Shown here piece after piece: positions 18,090 to 26,777 of a stretch of 64,000 nt of DNA. The DNA comes from an uncultured Cetobacterium sp. (GTDB taxonomy: Bacteria > Fusobacteriota > Fusobacteriia > Fusobacteriales > Fusobacteriaceae). The first letter of the stretch is position 1. Each line of letters begins with the position of its first letter. Under the pieces are notes generated by a model. The model was not told the DNA's origin. It ran no database searches and was given only the letters and a program-made list of their open reading frames with translations. A program made the translations under genes and the position numbers. Location: the NCBI GenBank assembly GCA_949293295.1, contig CASFCG010000012.1, positions 1 to 64,000 of the forward strand, read 5' to 3'.

Positions 18090-20072
18090 CTATATGTTCA
18101 GCACCATTGCTCCGTCTAAATTGTCTATGGTTGATACTGTAATCTCATGTTTTTCGAGTTTCTCTAACATTATCAAAAGGATTAAAGTACCAGAGATGAT
18201 AAGGTCTGCTCTATTCTCTTCTAAACCGACAATTTTTTTCCTTTCCTCTATCTCTTTACTTAGGTATAGTTTTAGATTTTTTTCTAATATTTCCTTTGTT
18301 AGAATGAAATTATGTATCTCTTTTTCAATGAAGTTAGGGAGTTGTTTAGCGACACTTACATTTGTTGTAACAGTTCCAGCCACGCCAATTATTTTGAAAC
18401 TTTCTTTTGAAAATCTTGTTAACTCTTCAAAAAATCCCCTTAAATAGTTTTGAGCAGAAGCCAACGTTTCATCTGTGTAGGTTTCGTTTTCGAAGAACAT
18501 CTCTTTTAGTTTCACTACACCGATGGGGAAGCTTTTCACATAGCTTATCTCAGTGGCATCTCCGAAAGTTATCTCAGTGCTTCCTCCTCCCACATCAAGA
18601 GTCGCTATTTTTCCAAAGTTTTGAATGTTGTTCGCGTTAAAACTTAATTTTGCCTCCATCTCTCCTGATATTATCAGAATATCTATATTAAGTTCATCCT
18701 TTATTTTTTGAACAAATGTAGTTCCATTTTTAGCTTCTCTTGTCGCCGATGTAGCGAACGCGACTATTTCAGTTACTCCCATTGAGATAGCTTTTTGTTT
18801 AAATTTTTTCATTACTTCATAAGTTATATTCATTGATTCCTTGGAAAGCTCTCCAGTTATATTTATATTTTTAGCGAGTCGAGAGACAGCCAACTCCTTG
18901 TGTAAAGGTCTTATAGTTCTTAAAATATTATCTTTTTTTTCAACCTCAGCGATGTACAATCTACAAGAGTTCGAACCTATATCAATCACAGCTTTTAAAT
19001 ATCTTTGTTTAAATTGTGAGTTTGTTTGGATAATCAAGGCTTGCTCTATGGCAAGTGACTTTAGTTCCCCCTCTTTTTTTATTACAAAATTTATTTTTTC
19101 TTCACTATTTTTCTTATCTTTTCTCATTTTCTCTATTAAAAGATTATTTTCAATATATACAGGGGTTGAATCAATATTATAAAGCTCGAAAAGCTCTTTT
19201 ACCTGATTGAGCTGATTTTTTGAGATATATCCTAAATTATGAGACAAGTTTAATTCAAATATAACTCCCTTTGCAACAGCTATTCCATGAGGTATACCAG
19301 TGTAGTTGTATAGATTTTCTAGAGCATGAGCATAGGTATGCCCTAAATTTAAACAAACTCTTTTTCCATTACTCTCACAGAAATCATTTTCTACAAACTC
19401 TTTTTTTATTTTGCATGATTCATAAATCATTTCAACAATCTTATCTTCATTTAGGTTTGATATCTCCACAAAATATCTCTTTAAAAAGTTAAAATAATCA
19501 GGATTTTTTAATAATAGAGAGTGTTTTATTACTTCACACATTCCAGATTTAAACTCCTCTTTTGGGAGAGTTTTTAGAAAGGTTATATCTATTAAGACTT
19601 TCTTTGGATTGTTGAAAAAACCAAGCAGATTTTTACCTTTTTCGTGATTTACGGCTACTTTTCCTCCAATACTAGCATCAACTTGAGCTAAAAGAGAGGT
19701 AGGAACTTGAATAAAATCAATTCCTCGCATGTAGATAGATGCAACAAATCCTCCAATATCACAGATAACTCCACCACCAATTGAGATAATTAAAGATTTT
19801 CTAGAGAAATTTAGTTTTATCATATAATCTATTATCTCTGTTGCAGTAGAGAGAGTTTTATACTTCTCACCGTCTTCAATTTCAAAAAAATAGATTTTAG
19901 AATTATCCATAAATTTATTGATAATATTATCGTAAAGCTTCGCAATAGTTTTATTAGTTAAAATTAAGACCTTATCGTAATTAGTTATATCATTTGATAG
20001 TGTTTCAAAAATATTTTTTCCTATAATAATATCATATTTGAAGTTTCTATCTTTTATCTCCAATTTTCTCAT
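18090..20072 (-). CDS. Fused 3-dehydroquinate synthase (AroB) and Ppx/GppA phosphatase
   Basis: One continuous frame joins two enzymes. Residues 1 to about 345 are an AroB domain, the second step of the shikimate pathway: NAD-binding ISIGGGVICDIGGF, PTSLLAQVDASIGGK, and zinc ligands in EVIKHS and LGHTYAHALE. From about residue 350 the protein is an exopolyphosphatase/pppGpp phosphatase (ASKHA fold): AVIDIGSNSCRLY, FATSATREAKN, ISGEMEAKLSF and LDVGGGSTEI. Each half is close to the length of a stand-alone domain, although the Ppx part lacks the C-terminal HD region of long GppA. The start is placed at the ATG at 20072 (MRKLEIK) behind AAAAGGGG; an in-frame TTG 18 bp upstream overlaps that ribosome site. 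Linking aromatic synthesis with phosphate/alarmone turnover is odd, and co-regulation or a scaffold role is speculative. Confidence 0.9.
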   Translation of the reverse strand: MRKLEIKDRNFKYDIIIGKNIFETLSNDITNYDKVLILTNKTIAKLYDNIINKFMDNSKIYFFEIEDGEKYKTLSTATEIIDYMIKLNFSRKSLIISIGGGVICDIGGFVASIYMRGIDFIQVPTSLLAQVDASIGGKVAVNHEKGKNLLGFFNNPKKVLIDITFLKTLPKEEFKSGMCEVIKHSLLLKNPDYFNFLKRYFVEISNLNEDKIVEMIYESCKIKKEFVENDFCESNGKRVCLNLGHTYAHALENLYNYTGIPHGIAVAKGVIFELNLSHNLGYISKNQLNQVKELFELYNIDSTPVYIENNLLIEKMRKDKKNSEEKINFVIKKEGELKSLAIEQALIIQTNSQFKQRYLKAVIDIGSNSCRLYIAEVEKKDNILRTIRPLHKELAVSRLAKNINITGELSKESMNITYEVMKKFKQKAISMGVTEIVAFATSATREAKNGTTFVQKIKDELNIDILIISGEMEAKLSFNANNIQNFGKIATLDVGGGSTEITFGDATEISYVKSFPIGVVKLKEMFFENETYTDETLASAQNYLRGFFEELTRFSKESFKIIGVAGTVTTNVSVAKQLPNFIEKEIHNFILTKEILEKNLKLYLSKEIEERKKIVGLEENRADLIISGTLILLIMLEKLEKHEITVSTIDNLDGAMVLNI

Positions 20073-20167
20073 ATAAACGCCCCTTTTCAAGATTGCATTT
20101 TGGTTTTCATTAGTATTCTAACATGTTTTTCTGTTCAAATAAAGAGTATTTTTAGATAACTGTTATA

Positions 20168-20196
20168 TTGTTTTTTAGTGAGTAAAGTGATATAAT
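20168..20196 (+). promoter_or_regulatory. Promoter of the methyltransferase gene
   Basis: TTGTTT at 20168-20173 and TATAAT at 20191-20196 with a 17-bp spacer. Transcription would start near 20203, which argues against the ATG at 20219 and for the start at 20297. Confidence 0.65.
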
Positions 20197-20296
20197 CAGA
20201 TATATATTTTATAGAAAAATGAGAGTAATTGTTTTTAGTTTAGTGATTACATTAAAGATGATAGAAAAATACATTTTTAACAAAGAGAGGGAAAAA

Positions 20297-20848
20297 ATGG
20301 TTTTTTTAAGAGAGTTTTTAAGAAATAGAAAGCAGATAGGTTCTGTTATTCCAAGTTCAAATAGATTAACAAAAGCTATGGTAAATCAAATAGATTATAA
20401 GAAAGCTAAAGTAATTGTGGAGTTGGGAGCAGGACTGGGGACTTTTACGGATTTATTAGTGGAGAAGATAGGTAATGAAACAGTATTGATTGTGGTAGAG
20501 ATAAATGATAATTTTTTTGAGATTTTAAAAAAGAGATTTGAGAATAGAAGTAATATAATTATTGTAAAGGATAGTGCAGAAAATTTGGACAAAATACTAG
20601 ATAAATTAAATTATGAGAAAGCTGATTTCGTGATATCAGGACTTCCTTTTTTAAATTTTTCAAAGGAGCTGAGAGAAAAGATATTTAAAGTTGTATCCAA
20701 TTCAATAAATTGTAATTTTATTTTGTTTCAATACACAAGAATATTGGAGAGCGAGCTTTTACAATATTATAATCTTGTTGAGAGAGAAAAAATATATTTT
20801 AATATACCTCCCGCAAATGTGTATGTCCTAGAAAAGCTATTGTCTTAG
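20297..20848 (+). CDS. SAM-dependent methyltransferase, phospholipid N-methyltransferase / KsgA-like
   Basis: A 183-residue class I methyltransferase. Features are FLREFLRNRKQIGSVIPSS at the N-terminus, motif I VELGAGLGTFTDLL, acidic motif II VVEIND, and a motif IV region SGLPFLNF. The FLR...IGSVIPSS opening and SGLPF motif match bacterial phosphatidylethanolamine N-methyltransferase-type (PmtA-like) proteins, which are relatives of the rRNA dimethyladenosine transferases. A lipid substrate is therefore plausible but unproven. The start at 20297 is preferred to an in-frame ATG at 20219, because GAGAGGG lies at proper spacing and the family motif begins there. Confidence 0.72.
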   Translation: MVFLREFLRNRKQIGSVIPSSNRLTKAMVNQIDYKKAKVIVELGAGLGTFTDLLVEKIGNETVLIVVEINDNFFEILKKRFENRSNIIIVKDSAENLDKILDKLNYEKADFVISGLPFLNFSKELREKIFKVVSNSINCNFILFQYTRILESELLQYYNLVEREKIYFNIPPANVYVLEKLLS

Positions 20849-21002
20849 TAAAATATAGATAATGGAGCTGAATCCATAATAGGGAATCTACTACACGTTG
20901 AGTGGAAAAGTATATTGATATTGGAATGATAAGAGTGTATATTATTTTATATGAAATGCTATAAAAGTAAAATTATACAGAGATTAAAAAGCAAAAATAA
21001 AT

Positions 21003-21032
21003 AACTATGGTATCTAGATATCATAGTTTTTT
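21003..21032 (+). terminator. Hairpin with T run before the ABC-F gene
   Basis: AACTATGGTATCTAGATATCATAGTT folds as an 11-bp stem with one wobble and a CTAG loop, followed by TTTT then G. It may terminate the methyltransferase transcript or act as a leader attenuator of the ABC-F gene, whose start is 37 bp further on. Confidence 0.75.
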
Positions 21033-21068
21033 GGTGTTAAGATTAATATTTTAATAAAAGGAGTAAAG

Positions 21069-22982
21069 ATGGCATTATTGACAGTAAACAAAATATATAA
21101 GAGCTTCGCAGGAGAACCATTATTGAAAAATATTAGTTTTTCTATAGATGAGAAAGATAAAATAGGATTAATAGGAGTGAATGGGGCTGGGAAGTCTACT
21201 CTGATAAAAATAGTTTTAGGATTGGAGGAGTTTGATTTAAATCCAGATAATGGGCAATATGGGGAGGTTGCAAAAAAATCAGAATTAAAAATAGGGTATC
21301 TATCTCAGAATATAAATTTAAATCCAGAAAATACTATTTTTCAAGAGTTAATGCTTGTTTTTTCAAATTTGATAGAGGATTACGAAGAGATAAAAAAATT
21401 GAACGAATTAGTTGCAAAAGATTTAGAGAATTTTGATGTTCATATGGAAAAGTTAGCTGAGATAAGTAGTAGATATGAACAACAGAATGGATATGCAGTG
21501 GAGTATAAAATAAAGACGGTTTTGATAGGATTAGGAATACAGGAGGAGTTATGGAATGAACAGATAAAAAATCTTTCAGGAGGGCAAAAATCAAGAGTAG
21601 CTTTGGCGAAGAACCTTTTAGAGGAACCAGAGCTTTTAATATTGGATGAGCCTACAAACCATCTTGATTTAATAGGGATAGATTGGCTAGAAAAATTTTT
21701 AAAAGAGTACAATAAAGCTTTTATTGTGATTTCGCATGACAGATATTTTTTAGATAATGTAACAAATAGGATTTTTGAAATAGAGGGAAAAACTTTAAAA
21801 AGCTATAAAGGGAATTTTTCAGATTATGTGCTTCAAAAAGAGATATATCTGTCAGGAGCCATGAAATCTTTTGAAAAAGAGCAAGAAAAGATAAAAAAAA
21901 TGGAGGAGTTTGTCAGAAAATATAAGGCGGGTCAAAAATCCAAACAAGCTAGAGGAAGGCAGAAATTACTCGATAGAATGGAGAGGATGGAAAATCCTGT
22001 AGTTACAACCAGAAAAATTAGATTGAAATTTGAAATAGAAGTAGCTAGTGTAGATAGGGTTTTAGAGGTAAATAGATTAAGTAAAAATTACAATGGAAAA
22101 ACAATTTTTAATGATATAGATATGAAGCTATTTAAAGGGGATAGAGTTGGTATTATTGGAAAAAATGGTGTTGGAAAGTCGACTCTTCTGAAAATAATTA
22201 ATGGATTAGAAAAACAAAATAGTGGAGAGTTTAAAATAGGAGAGAGGGTAAAAATAGGTTATTACGACCAAAATCATCAAGGATTAACGTCGGATTATAC
22301 TATTTTAGAAGAGCTTCTGTATAGTTTTGATTTAAGTGAAGAGGAAGCAAGAACAGTAGCAGGGGGCTTTTTATTTAGCAATGATGATATAAACAAGAGA
22401 ATATCAAGTTTATCTGGTGGAGAGAAAGCGAGAGTGGCTTTTATGAAGTTAATACTTGAAAAACCTAATTTTTTAATATTGGATGAACCTACAAACCACC
22501 TTGATATCTACTCTAGAGAGATTTTAGAGGAAGCTTTAGAGGGATACGAGGGGACTTTGTTGGTGGTATCTCATGACAGACATTTTTTAGAAAGTACAGT
22601 TAACAAGATATATGAGATAGAGCATTTTAAAGCTAAAATGTTTGATGGAGATTATGATAGTTATATTTCACGAAAAAAGGAGAAAAAGGAAAGAATTGAG
22701 GGGAAATATTTGAGTTATGAGGAGCAAAAAAGAAATAGAAACAGAATATCTTCTCTTGAAAAGAAATATAGAAGTTTAGAAGAGAAAATTGAAAAACTAG
22801 AGAATGAGAAAAGTGAATTAGAAAAAAATTATGAAAAAGCTGGAGAGAAAAATAATATAGATGAGTTAATGGAGCTACAAGAAAAGATACAGAACAAAGA
22901 TAATGAGATTTTATTTACAATGGAAGAATGGGAGAAAGTCAATCAAGAGATACAACTTATGGAGGGAAGATGTGAAAACTAG
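21069..22982 (+). CDS. ABC-F ATPase (translation factor / ribosome-protection family)
   Basis: A cytosolic 637-residue ABC-F protein with two ATP-binding domains and no membrane segments. Domain 1 has Walker A GVNGAGKST (about 36-44), signature LSGGQKSR and Walker B LLILDEPTNHLDL. Domain 2 has GKNGVGKST (about 360), LSGGEKAR and FLILDEPTNHLDI. A basic linker (KYKAGQKSKQARGRQK) joins the domains and would contact the ribosome. The C-terminal 100 residues form a charged coiled coil (LEKKYRSLEEKIEKLENEK), as in Uup/YdiF-type proteins. ABC-F members clear or re-engage stalled ribosomes, and some give antibiotic resistance. This one looks like a housekeeping YdiF/Uup relative. It carries its own terminator downstream. 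Confidence 0.92.
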   Translation: MALLTVNKIYKSFAGEPLLKNISFSIDEKDKIGLIGVNGAGKSTLIKIVLGLEEFDLNPDNGQYGEVAKKSELKIGYLSQNINLNPENTIFQELMLVFSNLIEDYEEIKKLNELVAKDLENFDVHMEKLAEISSRYEQQNGYAVEYKIKTVLIGLGIQEELWNEQIKNLSGGQKSRVALAKNLLEEPELLILDEPTNHLDLIGIDWLEKFLKEYNKAFIVISHDRYFLDNVTNRIFEIEGKTLKSYKGNFSDYVLQKEIYLSGAMKSFEKEQEKIKKMEEFVRKYKAGQKSKQARGRQKLLDRMERMENPVVTTRKIRLKFEIEVASVDRVLEVNRLSKNYNGKTIFNDIDMKLFKGDRVGIIGKNGVGKSTLLKIINGLEKQNSGEFKIGERVKIGYYDQNHQGLTSDYTILEELLYSFDLSEEEARTVAGGFLFSNDDINKRISSLSGGEKARVAFMKLILEKPNFLILDEPTNHLDIYSREILEEALEGYEGTLLVVSHDRHFLESTVNKIYEIEHFKAKMFDGDYDSYISRKKEKKERIEGKYLSYEEQKRNRNRISSLEKKYRSLEEKIEKLENEKSELEKNYEKAGEKNNIDELMELQEKIQNKDNEILFTMEEWEKVNQEIQLMEGRCEN

Positions 22983-23132
22983 GAGGAGATGTAGAGAAAT
23001 TAAACCTGAATAACTGCTCCTATAATACTTTTACCCTTTTCTTGTTTCTTTGTTTGTTATGTTTTAATTTAGTTTTTATAAATGTTTAAATGTTTATTTT
23101 TTATTATCCTCAATTTTATAATCTTTTTTCTA

Positions 23133-23160
23133 GATTGGAACTGATGTTCCAGTCTTTTAT
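23133..23160 (+). terminator. Terminator after the ABC-F gene
   Basis: GATTGGAAC-tgat-GTTCCAGTC (one wobble) followed by TTTTATTTTA. Confidence 0.8.
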
Positions 23161-23386
23161 TTTAACATGTATAAAAAATGGAATATTATAAAGTTTACGT
23201 TTCTTAGTGAAAAAAATATGGAGAAAGCCAGAGTAATAAAGTAATAATAAAAGCTGAGTACAAGAAGTGTTATAACAAACAAAGCATAATGAAAATATGT
23301 AAATTAGGATGTTTTAGATAAAAAATAATCACATATAATCCTAAAAAGGAAGAAAAATAGAAAAAATTTAGTATAATTCTCCTGAG

Positions 23387-23550
23387 GTCTATTTAGGGTA
23401 TACCCTAAATAGACACAAAAAATCATAGGCGTCAAAAAATTTTTCTGAATAAAATGATTAAATTTTGTGATATTTCTACACTTTTTACGCTGAAAAAATT
23501 TTAAAAAGCCTTATATTTTTCTGTTTGAATAGAGTATACTTCAAATAGAC
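23387..23550. repeat. 164-bp palindrome-bounded element, copy B
   Basis: The left end is a perfect 28-bp palindrome (23387-23414, half site GTCTATTTAGGGTA). The right end is an imperfect copy (23523-23550) centred on GTATAC. The interior is AT-rich and diverged from copy A. After the right end it shares ATTTTTTT and GTGTCTA landmarks with copies A and D. No ORF. It sits in the long non-coding stretch 22983-24220, ahead of the surface-protein operon. Confidence 0.75.
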
Positions 23551-23846
23551 ATTTTTTTGTTTTAAGTATTGATTTTATTGAGATTGTGAGGTGTCTACTA
23601 CGTAAACAATAGAAATATATAGGCGGTTTGAAGAATAGATATATAAGGTAGAGAAAATAAGGAAAATAGAGGATTTTTCTATAAAAAGATTTTAATCTAA
23701 AAAACAAAAAAGCAGATATAAAAAATATTTTAGAGATTACTGATTGAAAAAATAGATATTTTATGATAAAATATTTATGAAATTAGCGGATGATTTTGTC
23801 TGTAAAAGGAAAAATAAAAAATTTTTTTTGATAGAATATCCGACGT

Positions 23847-24009
23847 GTCTATTTAGGGTATACCCCAAATAGACATAAAAAAAGCAACGAATTTTGAAAA
23901 AATATGAACAAAATCTTTGCTTTATATTCTAATTTTATATTATTTTTACAGTTTTTTTTGAAATGGTTCAATATTTTTTTAGTCTCAATAGAGCATACCC
24001 TAAATAGAC
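23847..24009. repeat. 163-bp palindrome-bounded element, copy C
   Basis: The left palindrome is 23847-23874 (GTCTATTTAGGGTA then TACCCCAAATAGAC). The right end is 23982-24009, imperfect and centred on GCATAC. The interior has an imperfect AAAGCAA...TTTGCTTT pairing, as in copy A. It is located about 210 bp before the start of the autotransporter/OmpA gene. The remaining DNA of 22983-24220 outside copies B and C shows only the ABC-F terminator and the hairpin at 24108. Confidence 0.75.
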
Positions 24010-24107
24010 ATTTTTTTATTTAAAGCCTTAAATTTAGGTACTTCTTGAGATAAAAAAAGGTTAGAATTTTGTAACAAAGCCCAAACCAATTTTTTATTAA
24101 TTACAAA

Positions 24108-24130
24108 CCCGGTTATCTAGAGTAGCCGGG
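24108..24130 (+). promoter_or_regulatory. Leader hairpin, CCCGGTTA stem
   Basis: CCCGGTTA-tctagag-TAGCCGGG, an 8-bp stem with one U-G pair, placed between repeat copy C and the coding region exactly as the CCTAGCCAC hairpin is placed at 10335. The differing but paired sequence suggests the structure is conserved. Role unknown. Confidence 0.55.
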
Positions 24131-24220
24131 CAGTAGAGGACTTTTATTACGAAGGTATGAAAAAAGATGAAGAACAAAAATATTAAAAAGTGTGAAAATG
24201 AAAGTTTTATGGGGGAGTTT

Positions 24221-25741
24221 ATGAAAAATATGAAGAGTTGTTGTAAAATGAATAAGTTTTTTTTATCAGGATTTTTGTTTATTTGTTGTAATCTATTTTC
24301 TTTTGGAATGGAGAAGAGTGATTTGAAAACTTCAGGTAGTTTATCATCAGATTTAATGGATTTGTGTTTTAATAATCCGTATTCTTATATGGGAGAGTTA
24401 AGTGAAAATTATATGAAAGCTATAGAGGAAAATCTGACATACTTGACAATAGTACCGAAAAAATATGATTTATCTTTACAGTTAAAGCTTTTATATCCAA
24501 ATGAAGAGATAAAAACCTCTTATTCTTTAAGTGAGAGAAATAAGATTAAATCGAAAGCTAGTGGTGCGATGCTAGGTTTTGAATATGGTTTGACAGATAA
24601 TAGTTCTCTTGGATTGGCTATAGCTGGAATAACAGATGAGGTTTCTTTTCCAAACAGAACAGAACTTACTTCAAATGCTGGATATGTTGGAGTTTTTGGG
24701 AGAACGAGAATAGAGAATGTAAAGTTGATGCTAGGAGCTGGGTATTTATACAATGGTTTGGATGGGGCTAGAGTTTCAAACAACTCTGTTTTAAAGTCAA
24801 GTTCAAATTATGACGTGATGGCGTATAACGTTTTCGCGGAGGCAAGATATCAGTTTCAGATTTTGAACATAGGAAAGATAGAACCTAAAATAAGAGGAAG
24901 TTACTATGGAATCTATCAAAAATCTATTTCTGAGAATGGTGGAGCTTTTGCGGTTGATATAGATAAGAAAGATTTTAATACTGGAGATATAAGAGCTGGC
25001 GTGGATTTTATAAATGAAAATATATGGGAGAATGGCGGAAAAACAAGTCATATTTTCTCTTTAGAGTTTATAACTACGTTTGGAAAGAATGAAAATTTAG
25101 TAGGGTATAAGACAGGTGACAGAGTAAATAGTTTTAACATCCCATTAGTAAAAGGTGCAGAATTTTTAGGAAAAGCAAGTTATGCGATAGAGATAGAGCA
25201 ATCAAACGGGATGAATTATATGTTAAAAGCGACTTTCGAAGCTGGAGAGGACAACTTAAATTATAGATTTACTGCTGGGGTAGGTTATAAGTTTGCTACT
25301 TATACAGAGAGTGTATCAGAGCCAGTGGTAGAGGAAGAACCGGTAATTGAAGAGGAACCAGTTGTGCCAGAGGTAGTAGAACCAGTAGAAATAAAGAGAT
25401 ATACCTTGAATACAAATTTTGGAATTAACAAAGTTAGTTTAAGAAAAGAGGATAAGGAGAAAATAAAAACTATTGCTGATGAGATTAATGAGAGAAATAA
25501 AGATGTTGTAATAGCGATAGTAGGACATACAGATAGTACAGGAAAATTAAAATATAATATTAACTTATCTAAGAAAAGAGCTGAGGTAGTAGGAAAATAC
25601 TTGAAATCTTTATTAAATGAGGATGCGTTTGATGTAGTGATGGAGATGGAGGGAAAAGGACCTAATGAGCCAATAGCATCAAATGCGACTAGAGAAGGAA
25701 GAGCAAAAAATAGAAGAGTTGAGGTAAGAATATTTGAATAA
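24221..25741 (+). CDS. Autotransporter-type beta-barrel fused to OmpA peptidoglycan-binding domain
   Basis: A 506-residue outer-membrane protein. The signal peptide covers about residues 1-28 (FFLSGFLFICCNLFSFG). Residues roughly 50-360 look like an autotransporter-type barrel, with repeated amphipathic strands rich in Gly and Tyr (MLGFEYGLTDNSSLGLAIAG, YVGVFGRTRIENVKLMLGAG). A proline/glutamate hinge (VEEEPVIEEEPVVPEV, about 368-388) leads to a C-terminal OmpA domain with IVGHTDSTG, NLSKKRAEVV and REGRAKNRRVEV, which binds peptidoglycan non-covalently. The start at 24221 is chosen because GGGGGAG precedes it ideally and the signal peptide is then of normal length; an ATG at 24167 has no good ribosome site. 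It is the first gene of a run through TpsB and TpsA. It probably ties the outer membrane to the wall. Confidence 0.85.
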   Translation: MKNMKSCCKMNKFFLSGFLFICCNLFSFGMEKSDLKTSGSLSSDLMDLCFNNPYSYMGELSENYMKAIEENLTYLTIVPKKYDLSLQLKLLYPNEEIKTSYSLSERNKIKSKASGAMLGFEYGLTDNSSLGLAIAGITDEVSFPNRTELTSNAGYVGVFGRTRIENVKLMLGAGYLYNGLDGARVSNNSVLKSSSNYDVMAYNVFAEARYQFQILNIGKIEPKIRGSYYGIYQKSISENGGAFAVDIDKKDFNTGDIRAGVDFINENIWENGGKTSHIFSLEFITTFGKNENLVGYKTGDRVNSFNIPLVKGAEFLGKASYAIEIEQSNGMNYMLKATFEAGEDNLNYRFTAGVGYKFATYTESVSEPVVEEEPVIEEEPVVPEVVEPVEIKRYTLNTNFGINKVSLRKEDKEKIKTIADEINERNKDVVIAIVGHTDSTGKLKYNINLSKKRAEVVGKYLKSLLNEDAFDVVMEMEGKGPNEPIASNATREGRAKNRRVEVRIFE

Positions 25742-25777
25742 ACTTTAATAGATACTAATGAAAGAAGAGGTTTTTAG

Positions 25778-26719
25778 ATGAGGATGATAAAACAGATAGT
25801 TGTTTTATTTCTCTTAGTTGTAGGTAGTAGTTTTGCATCAGAGGAAAAAGAGAGAATAAATTTAAATTATGAGTTGAAAATTGGTATTACACCGATGAAA
25901 TGGTATGGCGGGAAAAGATACTCTGAGAGATATAAAGTACCTATTGACTATGGACTTGAGATATATCATCAAGGAAAGATATACAGTTTAGGTGTAGGAG
26001 TAGAGGGAAAAATAGAGGATGAGTATGAATTTATAGATGGATTGGATGAGATTTACACCTATTATGTTGTTGGAAAAAGAAAAATAGGACATTATTACTC
26101 TCTTGTATTTAGAGCTGGAGGAGCCTCTCCAATCAATTATAAGCCAAGTTATTATGGTGCATTTGGTATAGAAAAAAGGATTGGAAGTTTAAATATACAA
26201 CTATTGGGAGAGATACTTAGATTAAAGGACAAAAAAGATGATAAAAAATATCCAATGATTGGATTGAAGCTTGGGTATGTATTCGGAAAATCTTTTGAAG
26301 AGTCTGAATTAAAACCACCAGTTGAGACACCAGCACCGGAGATAGAGAGAGCACCTGAGGCTATAGAAAAAGAGGAGATAGCTAGTGGGTATGTTGCTTA
26401 TCAAACTGAGTTGAATGAGAGAAATAGAGAGAGAGTTAAGAAGTTTGTTGAAAAAATAAATCAGGATGAAAGAAGCGGAGTTTTAGAGCTAAGAGCATAT
26501 TCTGACGATACTGGAAGCGAAAAGTTAAATGTAGAATTGGCAGAGATGAGGTTAGAGAGTGTGGTAGAGGAGCTTGAGACAAGTGGTTTAGATGAGAATA
26601 AAGAGATAAAGAAAATAGACCCTGTAGAGACAATAAAGACAGAGTATAAATTCGACAATGATAGTTTAGTAAATAGAGAAGCAAATAGAAGAATAGAAGC
26701 GACTTTTATAGCGGATTAG
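25778..26719 (+). CDS. OmpA-like exported protein with short barrel
   Basis: A 313-residue protein with signal peptide (residues 1-20, VVGSSFASE). The middle portion (about 25-175) has beta-strand patterns typical of a small outer-membrane barrel (YSLGVGVEGKI, YSLVFRAGGAS, IGLKLGYVFGK). A proline-rich hinge follows (PPVETPAPEIERAPEA). The C-terminal 110 residues are a diverged OmpA-like domain: LELRAYSDDTGSEKLNVELA and NREANRRIEATF retain the general pattern, but the usual GHTD is replaced by AYSDD, so peptidoglycan binding may be altered. It lies 36 bp after the previous gene and 58 bp before TpsB. It may assist TpsB or stabilise the envelope near it. Confidence 0.75.
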   Translation: MRMIKQIVVLFLLVVGSSFASEEKERINLNYELKIGITPMKWYGGKRYSERYKVPIDYGLEIYHQGKIYSLGVGVEGKIEDEYEFIDGLDEIYTYYVVGKRKIGHYYSLVFRAGGASPINYKPSYYGAFGIEKRIGSLNIQLLGEILRLKDKKDDKKYPMIGLKLGYVFGKSFEESELKPPVETPAPEIERAPEAIEKEEIASGYVAYQTELNERNRERVKKFVEKINQDERSGVLELRAYSDDTGSEKLNVELAEMRLESVVEELETSGLDENKEIKKIDPVETIKTEYKFDNDSLVNREANRRIEATFIAD

Positions 26720-26777
26720 AAAAAATGGGAGGGGTACTAGTTTTGTAGGAATATTTGAAATATGAAAGGAAAGTAAA

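Noticed and set aside
20219-20296. N-terminal extension of the methyltransferase from the ATG at 20219
   Set aside because: The likely transcription start is only about 16 nt upstream, no ribosome site is present, and the family motif begins at the internal ATG.
23501-23707. Short minus-strand ORF of 68 codons
   Set aside because: It overlaps a repeat end and poly-T tracts, has no ribosome site and an unlikely composition.
23387-24009. CRISPR array or tRNA/ncRNA cluster in the palindromic repeats
   Set aside because: Repeats are spaced unevenly (about 108 bp within an element, about 300 bp between elements), the ends are inverted relative to one another, and there are no cas genes.
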